DNA of 48,013 nt from Parvularia atlantis (taxonomy: Eukaryota; Opisthokonta; Rotosphaerida). Of the stretch, positions 9,662 through 21,221 are shown piece after piece; positions within the stretch are counted from its first letter, which is position 1, and each line of letters starts with the position of its first letter. The DNA is taken from contig CALSCO010001705.1 in assembly GCA_943704415.1 (NCBI GenBank), positions 1-48,013 on the forward strand, in the 5' to 3' direction. Below the pieces are notes generated by a model. That model was not told where the DNA came from, did no database searches, and worked only from the letters and a program-made list of their open reading frames with translations. The translations under genes and the position numbers were made by a program.

Positions 9662-12600
9662 TCACAAAGACAGCTCGCTGTCGGCCCCGTGGTGCAGCTC
9701 GAGCAGGTATAGCGGCACGTAGGCCACCCCGGGCAGGCCCACGTACATGTCCATGACGCCGCCGCCTGCGTGTGCGCGCACACGTGTCAGCGCGGCTGCG
9801 TGCCTCGTGCGCATGCAAACCGCGCACCGTCGAGCGCAATGTGCGGGAAGACGACGCCGTCGTAGCCGCCGCGCTTGAGGTTGTCGAGATAGCGCGGCTG
9901 GCGACGCGTGAACTCCTTGAATGAGCGCTTGAACCTGCGCGCATCCGGATGAGGGTGTGCGCGCAAGGGGCTTGCAGGGCGCGCACCGGTAGCACTTTTG
10001 GAACCGTACGGCGCAGAGCATGACGACGGTGTGGCCGCGGCGCGACAGGGCGTCGCCCGCGTCGGCCGACGACGAGAAGACGAGCCGCTGCAGGTCGCGC
10101 TCGCCCAGCTCGTCGTCACGCTGCTGCGCCAGGCGGCTGAGCACGCTCCGCCGCCCCGTGAGGAACAGCAGCGATGCGCTCGCAAACTCGTCGCTGCTGA
10201 GCGCGCCCCGCCGCCGCTGCGTGAACAGCTTGAGCGCGCGGTCGAGCGTCGTCGTCGCGCGCTTGTCGATTGGCGCACGCGAGTCACCCAGGCGCACGTA
10301 GTCCTGCAGCGCCTCAAACTCGCGCGACGCCGGCTCCAGCAGAGCAACCTGGCCACGCAGGACGTGTCAAGAGTCGCCGCGCCACGCACGCACAGACGCA
10401 GACGCACGTCGGGCGTCGCCAGCCACGTCTGCGTGATTGACGCGGGCGACGGTGGCAGAGGTGCCAAGGGCACACGGGCGCCAGCGCCTGCGCCTGCGCC
10501 GTCTTGCGCCGAGTCCCGCGCGGGCACGCTGCGCACACGGGCGCCGCGCTCGTGGCCGTCCTGCGGCGAGTCGCGCGCGCCCTCGCCCTCCGGCAGCAGG
10601 TACCACCACAGGGGCTGGCTGTGGTCCAGCTGCGCCTCGGCCGCGCCCACCGTCGGGACCATGCGCAGCGTCTCGCCGGGCGCCGTCCGTGTCGCGCTGC
10701 CGTACTGGCGCGTCCAGGCCGACCGCTCGAGCGTGTCGTCGGCCGCGGCGCCCTCCTCGCCGTGCCGCGGCGCTGCCATGACGGCCGGCGCGCTGTGCGG
10801 CTGAATGGCTGCGGCGAGCCGGCGCCCCGCTGCGACCTCGTCCGGCGTGACCACGAGCCCGTCCAGCTGCAGACCGACCGGCACAAACCGCGCCCCGGCG
10901 AGGACGCTGGCGCGGTACGCAAGGCGCTGCACGATTAGCGCGTCAAGCGCCGCCGCCCCGCCTGCCGTCGCCACGGACGGAAGCGCGTAGTCGCGCCACG
11001 TTGCCGCCCGCGTGCTCGCGTTGTGCTCGGGCTCGGTGGTGCTGTACATGCGCGCGTTGCACGGGTTGCCCCTGTGCGGGCTGGTGTCAGCAACGCACTG
11101 CGAAAAAGTGCAGCAGCACGCCACCGCAGGTCGAGCTGCACGAGGCGCGGCAGCTGCGTCACAAACGGCAAGATCTGGTCGAGCTTGGCGATGCGGTTGC
11201 CGGCGAGCGACATGGCACGCACGCGCGGCAGGAATGCGCTCAGCGCGCCGTCGACGCCGTCCAGGCCGCACGACGACACGTTGAGCACCTCCAGCAGCGG
11301 CAGCGCCGGCAGCGCCGCGAGGCCGTGCAGCAGCGGCGTGCCTGCGAGGGTGAGGCTGCGCAGCGCCGGGAGGCCGGCGAGCCAGTGCAGCGTCGGGGCT
11401 GGCGCGAGGTCGCAGGCGGTGAGCGTGGTCAGGCCCACGCACAGCTCGGGCTGGCGGACGCCGTCGAGCGCGACACAGCCGCTCACGGCTAGGTCGTGCA
11501 CGAGCGGGATCATGCTGCCGTCGACCGCGCGCAGCTGCCGGCAGTTGACCAGGCTGAGCTCGCGCAGCTCGCAAAACACGCCGCGGCTGTCGAGGCCCTT
11601 GGGCGAGAGGCTGTCGGCTGTGGGATCGTTGTGCGGCGTGCGCGCAAACGAGACGATCGGGTTGCCGTCGAGCATGAGCCGGCGCAGCGCGGGCACGTGC
11701 GAGGGGAGAGCTGCCACCGTGCGCACGAGGTTGCACGACGCGTCGAGCACCTCGAGCGCGGGCAGGCACCGTGCAAAGTCCAGCTCGGTCAGGGCGTTGT
11801 ACGAGACCGACAGCTCGCGCAGGTTGACGAGCAGGCCAAAGTGCCACAGGTCGCGCAGGCCGTTGTGGTCCACGTGCAGCACGCGCAGCAGCGGCAGGTT
11901 GACGATTGGCGCGATCGCGTGCGCCGACGACAGCACGGGCGCGCTTGACTGGAGCAGCGCGTCCGTCGCGTCCGTCGCCGCCTCGCCGCCCTTCACGTCC
12001 ACCAGCGACAGCGCCACCAGTCCGCGCGGCAGACCCGCCAGGCTCGCGAGCGGGTTCATGTCGAGGCTGAGCCGCTGCAGCTGCGGTGTGCACGCGTCCA
12101 GGCCGGCCACGTCCGTCAAGTGCGAGCTGGCCAGGTTGAGCGCGGTGAGCGAGCCCCACGAGCGCGAGTCTGGCACGAGGCTGCGCAGGACGGTCTCGGC
12201 GAGGCCGGTTGCGCGCGCGGTGTTTGCCGTCAGCGGGTGCAGAGGTGTGACGTCGCGGCGCGCGGGCGTGCGGTCGAACCGGAGCGAGCTGCGCCGCTGC
12301 CCAAACGCTTCGGGCTCGGCAGGCCCGTCAGACGCGCGGAAGACGGACGGTCCAAATGCGCTGTCGACGGTGTCCGACCTGAGGCCGTCCTGCAGGCGCT
12401 CCATGTCGGGCTGTAGCGCCCGCTGGGTGCGGTTGAGGTCGTCCAGGTGGTCCTGCGGGATCTCGATGATCGGCTGCTGCTCCTGCTCCTGCTGTGGCGT
12501 TGGCAATGGCTCACGGGGCGTCGATGGCGGAGGGGAGAGCGATGGCGGTGCTTCCTGCTGACGGGGCGGTGCCTGCTGCGGCGGTTCGCGCGTAGGCTCC

Positions 12601-15275
12601 GGTTGCACAGGCTGCGGCTGCACAGGCTCCGGTTGCACAGGCTCCGGCTGCACAGTTTCGGCCTGCACCGACAGGTCGACCGCGGTGATGTCGGGCTGCA
12701 GCAGGTCCTGCGGCAGTATGCTGACGTCGATGGCCGGCTGCGCTCGTGGCGCCGGCTGCTGCTGCGGCTCAGCAGGGGCGACGGGGCCTTGACCCTCTTC
12801 GCCGACATCGGCAAACGGGTCCTCCTCGTCAGACGGCTGCGGCGCGATGCGCACCCATCGAAAGTTGTCGGCGTCGTAGCGGTAGTCGCCGACGGTTTGC
12901 ACGTTCTGGCCGCGCGCGGGATCAGCAACAGCAACGGCGACGGCAGACACAGCACCTGCGTCGGTTGCAGCAGCTTGACGCCGGCACTGTGGGCACGCAG
13001 ATCGGTCCGCGTCGACGCACTCGCCGGCTGCGCGGCCTGCGCCGTCTCGGCCGGCTTGGGCGGCGTGCTCACGTCCGAGACGTCGTCAATGTCGCTTGGG
13101 TAGCTGCTGCTGCTGTCGGACTTCTGCGGCGCCCGGCGGAGCGCTCAGCCGGGAGCACGGGCACCCGCGCACTGGCACACCTTGCCGGTGTCGGGCGTTG
13201 CTGTGGGCTTGGCGGCGGCGCTTGATCCCGCCGCGGGGGTGTGCTTGCGGACAAGGATCGGGTCGCGCCGCGCGGCCTGGCCAGACTGCGCCGACCCGGC
13301 GCTGCTGGGCGTCGAGCGCGTGGCCGAGGAGGACGACGAGGACGGCGTTGGGCGCGGCTGCGGAGTGCGGTGCGTGGCGGACGACGCAAGCTTCGCAGCG
13401 GCGGCGCCAGCCGTGGGCGGCGTGGCGTCGCGGCTGACACGCCCTGTCAGACGCAGCACGACTGGCCGCGTGCGAGCGCACCTTGCCGCGGCGATCACTG
13501 TCGTCTGCACGCTCGCCGGCGTCGACCCGGCCGTCGGCTGCGCGCTCTGCTCGCCAAACTGGCTGCGCAGCGCCTGCAGGTACTCGCTCGAGGGCGTGTC
13601 GTAGTTCCAGCGCTTGTGGAAGGTGCTGTCGCGCGGCGTCTGCTCGGTCCCTGACACGCTCAGCCGCGAGCGCTTGGCCGAGGGCGAGTCGTCCTCGGGC
13701 GGCGGCGCTGGCGTGTCGGTCTCTGGACAGGCAACGCGCTCAGACACCGCCGATGCGCATTCGCACCGAACGCCCGCACCCTCGCCGGCGGCCAGGATGC
13801 GCTGCAGCTCCTCCTGCTCCCACTGCTCGACAGCCGACTGCAGTGCCGCTCCTGCTGCAGACGGCGCTGGCGATGCGGCCGCTGGCGCTGCGGGCGAGGA
13901 GGAGGCAGCCGCTGAAGACGCGCCGAGACGCGCCACGGCCTCCTCGAGCGGCGTGCGCGAAAAGAGGTCGCGTAGCGTTGATGCGGTCCACGGCGACGAT
14001 GCGCTGCTGCTGCCTGTCACGTCCGAGATCTTGACTGACGCTACCCGAGCAAGTGAGCGCGAGGTCGCTGCCCGCTGCAGGTGCACACCAAACAGCTCAG
14101 TCTCGGACGCGTCCGAGTCGTGCGACGAGACACTGCCCACCGTCGCGTCCTCGATCGTCGGCAGGTCGCCCGGCAGGACCAGGTTGGACGCGTTGAGCAG
14201 CGCTTCGCGCAGCCGGTCGTCCTCGTCGTCGTCGGCCGCAGTCTCGGCGGCTTGCGGCAGGCGCAGCGGCGGCTGGCGCGCTTCGGCCGCGGTCGGCGAG
14301 GTCGGCGAGGTCGGCGAGCGCTCGCGGCGCGGCACGGGCCGGCCTTGCGTGCGTGCGGCGGTGAAGCCCGCGCGCTGCCGGCCGTCTGCGACGCTTGGCG
14401 TGGCTGCGTGCGCGTGCGCGCGTCAGCAAACGGATCCGGGGCACACGCGCGACGGCCGCTCACGCAGAAAGTCGTCCAGGCGAATGGGCTCGTTCATGAG
14501 CAGATCGTCGCCGTCGGCCGACAGGTTCAGCGGCGACGCCGAGAAGACCGAGTCGCCCTCGCCCTCGCCCGCGTCGTCCACGCCGCCGGGCGCCGCCGGT
14601 GTAGCCGCGTCGCTGGCCGAGAAGTCGAGCTGGCCGACGGCCGGTGTCTCGCCACGCCCCTGCGGGATCGACTCGCGGCGCAGCGGCTGGGCGAGCGCAA
14701 ACGGCGACGGCTCGGCCGCGGTTCTGCGAGCTTTCAGTGTCAGTCGGTGCACCCGCGGGGCGCGCCGGGCGCACGCACGGCCCGGGCGGCTGTACCGGGG
14801 CGACCGGCGTGGTGCGCACGGGCGAGAGCTGCTGCGAGAGGTCGCTGATAAAGTCGATCTGCGAGATCTCGAGCCCGCGCGCTGGCCCTGCGGCGTCGCG
14901 TGCGCGTGCGGGCGAGAGGAACGAGCGCGGCGGCGAGCGCCACATGCGCTGCTGCGTCTCGGGCGAGAGAACGCTGGCGAGGACGTCGGTGACCGGGCGC
15001 GCCGCCTGCGCGCGGGGCGGCGTCGCAGGCAGCGGCTGCGGCTGCGGCGGGAGCGGCTGGAGCAGGTCGGCGGCCGTTGCACGGCCGTTGCGCGCGGCGG
15101 GCTGGCGGCGCGGCGTGGGCGAGAGCGCGAAGACGCGCGGCGGTCCGATGGCGGCGACCGAGACACGCTGCACGATGAACGGGCTCGTGTCGGGCGCGGC
15201 GAGCACGGCCAGCGGCGAGCCGGCGGGCGGCATCGCCGTGCGGTCCGGCGGCGCGCGCTCAGGCGAGCCCATCAT
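9662..15275 (-). CDS. Nud1/Cdc11-like leucine-rich-repeat scaffold with ART/PARP-like C-terminal domain
   Basis: Very long protein (over 1,500 residues) read from MMGSPERAPPDR at 15275. The N-terminal 900 residues are low-complexity, Ser/Pro/Ala-rich and acidic with many SP/TP sites. At about 12,880-12,780 comes YRYDADNFRWVRI followed by DPFADVG, matching the signature before the LRRs of fungal Nud1/Cdc11 spindle-pole scaffolds. After a (QPEPV) Gln/Pro repeat follow about a dozen SDS22-type LRRs (LVNLRELSVSYNALTEL, VLDASCNLVRTV, VRAMSLAGNRIAKLDQI), about 12,160-11,130. The C-terminal 350 residues contain ASREFEALQDYVRLG, LVFSSSADAGDA, GHTVVMLCAVRF, GGYDGVVFPHI and a last exon GVAYVPLYLLEL, which I read as a PARP/ART-type fold lacking the HGT motif. 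Fungal Nud1 lacks such a tail; LRRC9-type proteins may be closer (from memory). The joining of N-terminal exons to the LRR part is inferred from splice phase. Confidence 0.62.
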
Positions 15276-15329
15276 GGCCGCGTGTCATCAACATTGACAT
15301 ATCGCATGTACGTAGGCAGGCAAGAACTC

Positions 15330-16036
15330 TCATTGGTGGTGCTGCATGGTCGCGACGTCGTTCACGATCACCTGCAGGTCCTCGTCGCGGAAGCCGTTGA
15401 GGCTGCACGCGCGGGAGCTGCTCAGCGCGCGCGTGGCGGCGGGGAGGCGAGCGCGCACCTCGGGATGACCGTCTTGGCCTCCTCGGATGTGCCCGGGCAG
15501 AGGTTGCAGAGCTGCGCGATCTCGAACGACTGCAGCGGCCGCTCGTTGTCGCCCAAGACGGCCCTCTGCAACGAGCTGCCGGATGCGTGAGCCGCGACCC
15601 TGTGCATCTGCGCGCGCATTACACCTCTTGAGCTGGTCCACGGTCGCGCGCTCGAAGCGGTTGATCTTGGTCACGTACAGCAGTGTCTCCTGGAACGGCC
15701 TGCGGAGGAGCGAGCGGGCCGGAGAGGGAGCGGGCGAGCGAGAGAGCGGGGCGGCTCAGCAATCGCCACCGACCCGGCCAGCGTGCGCGCACAGCGGCAG
15801 CGACTGCTCCGCGTCCGGGTCGTCCTGCAGCTTGCGGTCCTTGGCCGCCTGGAGCAGGAACTTGACCTCGGCGTTCATGAGGCACTCGGCCGTCTGGAAC
15901 TCTGCGGGCGGCGCAGACCGTTGGCGCAGCGGGCACGACTCGCGGGGCATCGCGCGCCCACACCCTTGCCGAGCGCGAGCTCGCGCGCGTCCAGCTCCTC
16001 GGCCACCTGGCGCTGCGCTCCCCCGGGCTTGACCAT
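15330..16036 (-). CDS. RPB4: RNA polymerase II subunit RPB4
   Basis: Subunit of the RPB4/RPB7 stalk of RNA polymerase II. Exons: start MVKPGGAQRQVAEELDARE, intron 15902-15963, then EFQTAECLMNAEVKFLLQAA, an intron of about 70 bp, PFQETLLYVTKINRFERAT, a further intron with GTGTAATG donor, then LQSFEIAQLCNLCPGTSEEA, and a final exon GFRDEDLQVIVNDVATMQ. These match the order of conserved helices in the RPB4 HRDC-like fold, including the E-L-NLCP-EEAK core and the terminal E-LQ-I-D- motif. Size (about 150 residues) is typical for the animal-type subunit. Its stop is 54 bp upstream of the next minus-strand gene's ATG; its start is 84 bp from the divergent eIF3g start. Confidence 0.9.
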
Positions 16037-16120
16037 GAGCAGCTGTGCGGCGGCCTGTGGCGCGGCGCGTCAGAGGCAAGCCGGAGCGACCACACCTGTC
16101 TACTTCGAATCTCGAGGACC

Positions 16121-17582
16121 ATGCCTGCGCCCGAACCGTGCGTTTGCCGCGTGCGCTGTCGCTTTGGGCCACTGACGCGGCGCGGCAGGACGAGCAGCGC
16201 CAGCCCGGCCGCCACGGGCAGCTCGCGCCGCGTGCGGTGGAGCGAGGACGTCGGTGTGCGCGGCCGCGTGGGGCGGGGCTGGCCGGGCTGAACGTGCGCG
16301 CGAGCAGAGGACGAGTTCCCGTCGACGACCGTGATTGGCCCGGACGAGAGCGGGCTCAAGACCGTGATCGAGCGGTTCCTGGACGAGGACGGCAAGAAAG
16401 TGCAGGTGCAGAGGGTGATGCCGCGCGCACGCGAGGCGCGGGTTGTGACGGGGCGCCGCCGCGACAGGTGACGCGTGTCATCCGGGTCAAGAAGGTGCAG
16501 GAGACGGTCAACCACGCCGTGGCCGCGCGCAAGCACTGGAAGAAGTTTGGCGAGGCGTCGGGGCTCAAGGTGGCGGCTGTTGCAGGGCGCGGGTGCACGC
16601 AGAGGGGGGGCTGACGGGCGCGCGGCGAGCAGCCCGGCCCGGACACGTCCACGACCAAGATCGACGACGAGCTCGTGCTCAAGCTGAGCGTCAAGTCGAG
16701 CATCGTGCGCGCGCGTGCGGGCGTGTGTGCGCGTGTGCGGTGACTCACTGTTTGTGCCGCGCAGCCCGTGCAGGAGGAGGCGCCGTCGGCCAGCGCACTC
16801 AGCGCGCTCAAGAACAAGGACAAGATGGTCGTCTGCCGCATTTGCAAGGGCGACCACTGGACGCTCAAGTGCCCGTACAAGGTGCGCGCCAGCTCGGTGG
16901 CGCGCGAGCGCGACCGAGCTGCGTGCTCAGCCGCGCGGCGGCCGCGCACAGGACACGCTCGGCGCGCTCACAGACATCACGGCGGACGAGGCCGAGGCCA
17001 GCAAGCCCGAGCCTGCCGGTGCGGCGCCGTGCCTTGCGCGCGCGCACACACGCGGCGTGTTGCTGACACGCTCGGCGGGCGCGCGTAGACGAGGCGCCGA
17101 AGAAGCCCACGGGCAAGTACGTTCCGCCGTCGCTGCGCAACCCGCAGACGGGCATGCGCCAGACCGACACCGGGTCCACGCGGCGGTCGGAGGAGAACAC
17201 GATCCGTGTGAGCAACCTGTCGGAGGACACGCGCGAGGGCGACTTGCAGGACCTGTTCCGGCCGTTTGGGCTGGTGACGCGCGTGTTCCTGGTCAAGGAC
17301 AAGATCACGGGCGCGTCCAAGGGTGCGTGCGGCGCGCGCGCCGGCCGGGCCTCGAGAGCCGACGCTGAGTGCGCTTTTGCGTATGCAGGCTTTGCCTTTG
17401 TGAGCTTCTCGTCACGCGAGGAGGGCGCGCGGGCGATTAAGTCTGTCAACGGGTACGGCTACGACAACCTCATCCTCAAGGTCGAGTGGTCCAAGTGCGT
17501 CACGCTGCCGCTGCTGGGCGCATCGGCGTGGACGTCTGACCGCGTCGCGCGCAGGCCGGCCGGTGATGCGCCCGCGTCGTAG
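16121..17582 (+). CDS. EIF3G: Translation initiation factor eIF3 subunit g
   Basis: RNA-binding subunit of eIF3, involved in scanning and reinitiation. Exons in order: MPAPEP (intron 16138 onward), RVRWSED, DEFPSTTVIGPDESGLKTVI, VKKVQETVNHAVAARKHWKK, TTKIDDELVLKLSVKSS, then the conserved zinc knuckle CRICKGDHWTLKC, APKKPTGKYVPPSLR, and an RRM with RNP2 IRVSNL and RNP1 GFAFVSFS, finishing VEWSKPAGDAPAS. This is the full eIF3g architecture (N-terminal eIF3-binding region, zinc knuckle, linker, RRM). About nine introns, one inside the RRM with a GCTGAG motif. The stop codon is 35 bp upstream of the start of the co-directional LTA4H gene, leaving almost no room for a terminator and promoter. Confidence 0.93.
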
Positions 17583-17617
17583 TGAGTGTGAGCTGCTGTG
17601 GGCGTGTCACATTCGCG

Positions 17618-20360
17618 ATGCCGCTCAGCCCTGACACGCACGCGCGCCTGGCGCGCCCTGACCCCAACAGCGCGGCCAACGCCGATGCCGTGCGCGTGCA
17701 GGTGGCGTGGCGGCCGTGCGCGGCCCTGCGCCTGACGCAGAGCGCGCTGGGCAGCACCTGCACTGGGACGCGGCCGTGAGCATGGATGAGCGCCGCATCG
17801 ACGCGACGGCCGCGCTGCGCTGCGTCGCGCTCGTCGACGGCGCCACCGAGCTTGTGCTCGACACGAGCCATCTGGCCATCGGCGGCGCGACGGACGCGGC
17901 CACGGGTGCGACGCTCGTCACACGCCTGGATGAGACGCACCCCAAGTTTGGCGCGGCGCTGCACGTCGCCTTTGCGCACCCGCTCGCGCTCGGCGAGACG
18001 ACGACCGTGCGCATCGTGTACAACACGACGGCCGAGTGCACGGCGCTGCAGTGGCTCGCGCCCGTGTGCGTCGCGGCAGATGGCGGATCGGGTGGCACGC
18101 GCGTGCGCTGACGGCCGACGCAGCCAGACCGTCGGCAAGCTGCACCCGTACATGTTCTCGCAGTGCCAGGCCATCCACGCGCGAAGCCTCGTGCCCGTGC
18201 AAGACACGCCCGGCGTCAAGTTCACGTACAGCGCGTCTGTGAGCGTGCCGCAGGCGCGTCGCGTCGCGCGCTGAACGTGCGTCATGTTGACGCGCCGTGC
18301 GCCGCAGCCCCTGACCGCGCTGATGAGCGCCGTGCGCACGGGCGCGACGGTGGCGGCGGACGGCACACGCGAGACCGTCACGTTTGAGCAGCGCACGGCC
18401 ATCCCCGTGCGTGCGCGTGGGCGCGCTCGGGCGTGCGCGCGCGCTGAACGCTCCTCGCGCAGTCGTACTTGCTCGCGATCGCTGTCGGCCACCTCAAGGG
18501 CGTGCGCGTGGGCCCGCGGTCGACCGTGTGGTCCGAGCCCGAGGTGGTCGACGCGGCCGCGTGGGAGTTTGCCGACACAGAGACGTTCATCGCGACGGGC
18601 GAGGCGCTGGTGAGGGCGCACCACGGCTCGTCGTCGCGACTGACGCGCTGCATGCGGCCAGGTCACGCCGTACTCGTGGGGCGTTTACGACCTGCTGCTC
18701 CTGCCCGGCTCGTTCCCGTACGGCGGGATGGAAAACCCGTGGTGTGCCGACGTGCGCGGGCGCATCGACCGCTCCCTGACCGCGCGGTGCAGCCTCACGT
18801 TCGTGACGCCGACCCTGCTCGCAGGCGATCGCTCGCTGGTGGACGTCGTCGCGCACGAGATCGCGCACAGGTGCGCGCTGCTTCTGTGCGGCCGGCTGCG
18901 CGTGACGAGCGACCGGCCGCAGTTGGTTCGGCAACCTCGTCACGACGTCGACGTGGGGTGCGGTCTGGTCGGTGCCGTTGTGGACCTGCAGCTGACGCCG
19001 CGTCCGCCCCCACAGAGCACTTTTGGCTGAACGAGGGTGTGCGATGCAGAGTGTGCACGCGTGCCGCGGCTGCTAAGCGCGTCGTGGCAGGGTTCACCGT
19101 CTTTCTTGAGCGCAAGATCGTCGGCAGGCTGCACGGCGACAAGATGCGCCACTTTTCGGCGCTGATCGGGTGGAACGCGCTCGACAGCAGGTGCACGCGA
19201 CGCGCCGGCGTGTCTGCGCCGGCTGACGGTGGGAGGACAGTGTACAACGCTTTGGCGAGACGAACGCGCTGACGGCGCTGGTGCCGGACCTGACCGAGAC
19301 GGACCCGGACGACAGCTTCTCGTCGGTGCCGTACGGTGCGCTGGCGGCGTTGGTGTGTGTCGGTGCGCGCGCTGAGGCTGACGGGCGCTGCAGAGAAGGG
19401 CTTCAACCTGCTGTTCCACTTGGAGCAGCGTCTGGGCGGCCCGGACGTGTTTGAGCCGTACGTGACGGCGCACGTCACCAAGTTCATGCACCACAGCATC
19501 ACCACGGCCGACTGGTACGCGTTCCTGCGCGAGTACGTGCAGAAGAACCATCCGGACAAGGTCGCCGTGCTGGACACCGTCGACTGGGAAGCGTGGCTGT
19601 TTGCGCCGGGCATGGTGCGCCGCGCACGGGTCGACCGCGCGCGCTCACTCGTTGCGCAGCCGCCTGTCCCACGCCCGTTCGACACGAGCCTCGCCGACTC
19701 CTGCGTGCGCCTGGCCGAGCGCTGGCAGGCGAGCCGCGCGGCGCACGACTTTGCCTGGGCCGCGGGCACGCTCGCCGGCTTCACGTCGGGCCAGAAGGGT
19801 GCGTTGGGCACGCCCGCCGCACACGCCAGACTGATCGCATGCACGCGCGCGCGCCGCAGTGTACTTTCTCGAGTGCATGCTCGCGCTCGACCCGATGCCG
19901 CACGAGCTGCTCGCGGCGATGGACGCGCACTACCAGCTGACGGCCGTGCGCAACGCCGAAGTACGCCACCGCTGGCAGATGCTGTGCCTGCGCGCGAGCT
20001 ACGAGCCGATCTACCCGCACGTCGTGCAGTTTGTGACCGAGCAGGGTGCGTGCCGCCCGCCCCTCGCGCGCCGACCGTGCTGAGAGCGCGCGAACGCAGG
20101 CCGTATGAAGTTTGTGCGCCCGCTCTACCAGTGCGTGCGCGCCCGGCCGCAGCGACGGCGGTCTGACGCGCGCCCGCCTCGCGCAGGGCCCTGCACGACG
20201 CCCGCAACGGCGCCGACCTCGCCCGCGCGACCTTCCTTGTGCATCGCGCGTCGTATCACCCGATCGCCGCTGGCCTCATCGTGCGCGGCCGGCGCGTCTG
20301 CCGGACCCGCGGCGGCTTGACGCACCCCCGCCCGCGCAGGAAAAAGCGATCCTGCGCTGA
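17618..20360 (+). CDS. LTA4H: Leukotriene-A4-hydrolase-type M1 zinc aminopeptidase
   Basis: M1-family zinc aminopeptidase of the LTA4H/aminopeptidase B branch. The order matches human LTA4[60 protein letters not shown]-type [15 protein letters not shown], the substrate loop [25 protein letters not shown], the zinc motif [19 protein letters not shown], and [20 protein letters not shown]. The C-terminal helical domain ends [33 protein letters not shown] is split by an intron whose junction restores HSWFGN. Catalytic Glu and both His ligands are present. The last intron places the stop at 20358-20360. Whether it has epoxide-hydrolase activity cannot be told. About fifteen introns, all short; one donor near 18,260 could be GC or GT, both in frame. 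Confidence 0.92.
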
Positions 20361-20467
20361 TGGCTGTGTTTCGTCGCTTGTCGCCGCGATGTACATCCAG
20401 CCGCACTGGGAAGGGGGGGAAACTGCGCGCGCGCCCGCATGCACGCGCGCTGCCTGTGCGACCCGGC

Positions 20468-21152
20468 TTAGTACGACGCGGCTTGGCCCTGCGAGCGAGC
20501 GCGCGCGCAGCGTCAGCATGCGGGAGGGCCGGGCCGTGCGGGCGGGCGCGTGCGGGCGCGCCTTCTTCTTTTTGTCGCCGCCAAGCTCAAAGTGCTTGCA
20601 CCGCTTGAGCGCGAGCTGCATCTTGTACTTGCACTCGTTGCACTCGAGGCGCAGCACGACCTTCTTCGTCGTCTTGGCCTGTGTGTGTGCGCACACGCTC
20701 AGCCCACGACGCACGGCGCACTGGCACGGCGCGCGCGCACCTTCTTCTTGAACACGGGCTTGGTCTGGCCGCCAAAGCCCTTCTGCTTCTGGTCGTAGCG
20801 GCGCTTGCCTGCGCGCGCGCACACCGTGTGTGAGGAGCGCACGCCGCGGGCCGCTCGGGCACACACCCTGTGCGAAGAGCGAGGCCTTGCCCGTCTTGTA
20901 CTGGGTGACCTTGTGCATCGTGTGCTTGCCGCACTTCTTGCTCTTGCAGAACGTGCGGCGCGTCTTCGGCACGTTGACCTTTCGCGAGCGCAACGCACAA
21001 GCGCGTTCAGCACCGCTTATTTCGCGGCCATCCATCCATCCATCTGTCCATCCATCCATCCGCCCGTGCGGCGGAGGGTGCATGTGCGCGGGCAGGCGAG
21101 CGGGGCGGCGGCAGGGGCGGCGCGAGTCGTGCGGTTCCCTGACGCGCACCAT
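20468..21152 (-). CDS. RPL36A: 60S ribosomal protein eL42 (L36a/L44)
   Basis: Reconstructed protein is 106 residues, the same length as the human orthologue: [80 protein letters not shown]. The zinc-ribbon cysteines are present. Residue 56 is Pro (QTKPVF), the state associated in yeasts with cycloheximide sensitivity. The first exon appears to hold only the ATG (21150-21152), followed by a 171-bp intron (20979-21149) with a CCAT repeat. The last intron (20489-20561) has a GC donor (AAG/GCGCGC), a CTGAC branch motif and a CAG acceptor. Without it the conserved KGQ ending would be lost and a long unrelated tail read. Divergent from CNOT9 (69 bp), convergent with LTA4H (107 bp). Confidence 0.93.
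20979..21149 (-). other. Long first intron of eL42 with CCAT repeat
   Basis: This is the longest intron I place in a small gene here, 171 bp against the usual 50-70. It separates the ATG from codon 2 and carries an interrupted (CCAT)n tract at 21028-21061 on the plus strand. Ribosomal-protein first introns often host regulatory signals or snoRNAs; I do not see convincing C/D or H/ACA boxes. The acceptor is AAAG rather than CAG. Confidence 0.6.
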
Positions 21153-21221
21153 GGTTGCAGGCACTCAATCGAAAGGGACGTGATACCAGTTGCCCATTGA
21201 CACTTACGCCCGCCTGTAGAC

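Noticed and set aside
11023-12561. 512-codon plus-strand frame under the LRR scaffold
   Set aside because: Antisense shadow: Ser/Arg-rich, no domains, while the minus strand has regular LRRs.
16090-16120. TTCGAATC resembling a tRNA T-loop
   Set aside because: No matching acceptor, D or anticodon stems within 90 bp; it is the RPB4/eIF3g divergent spacer.
18240-18320. A further GC-AG intron in the LTA4H gene
   Set aside because: A GT donor a few bases downstream also keeps frame (adding one residue), so it was not counted among the ten.
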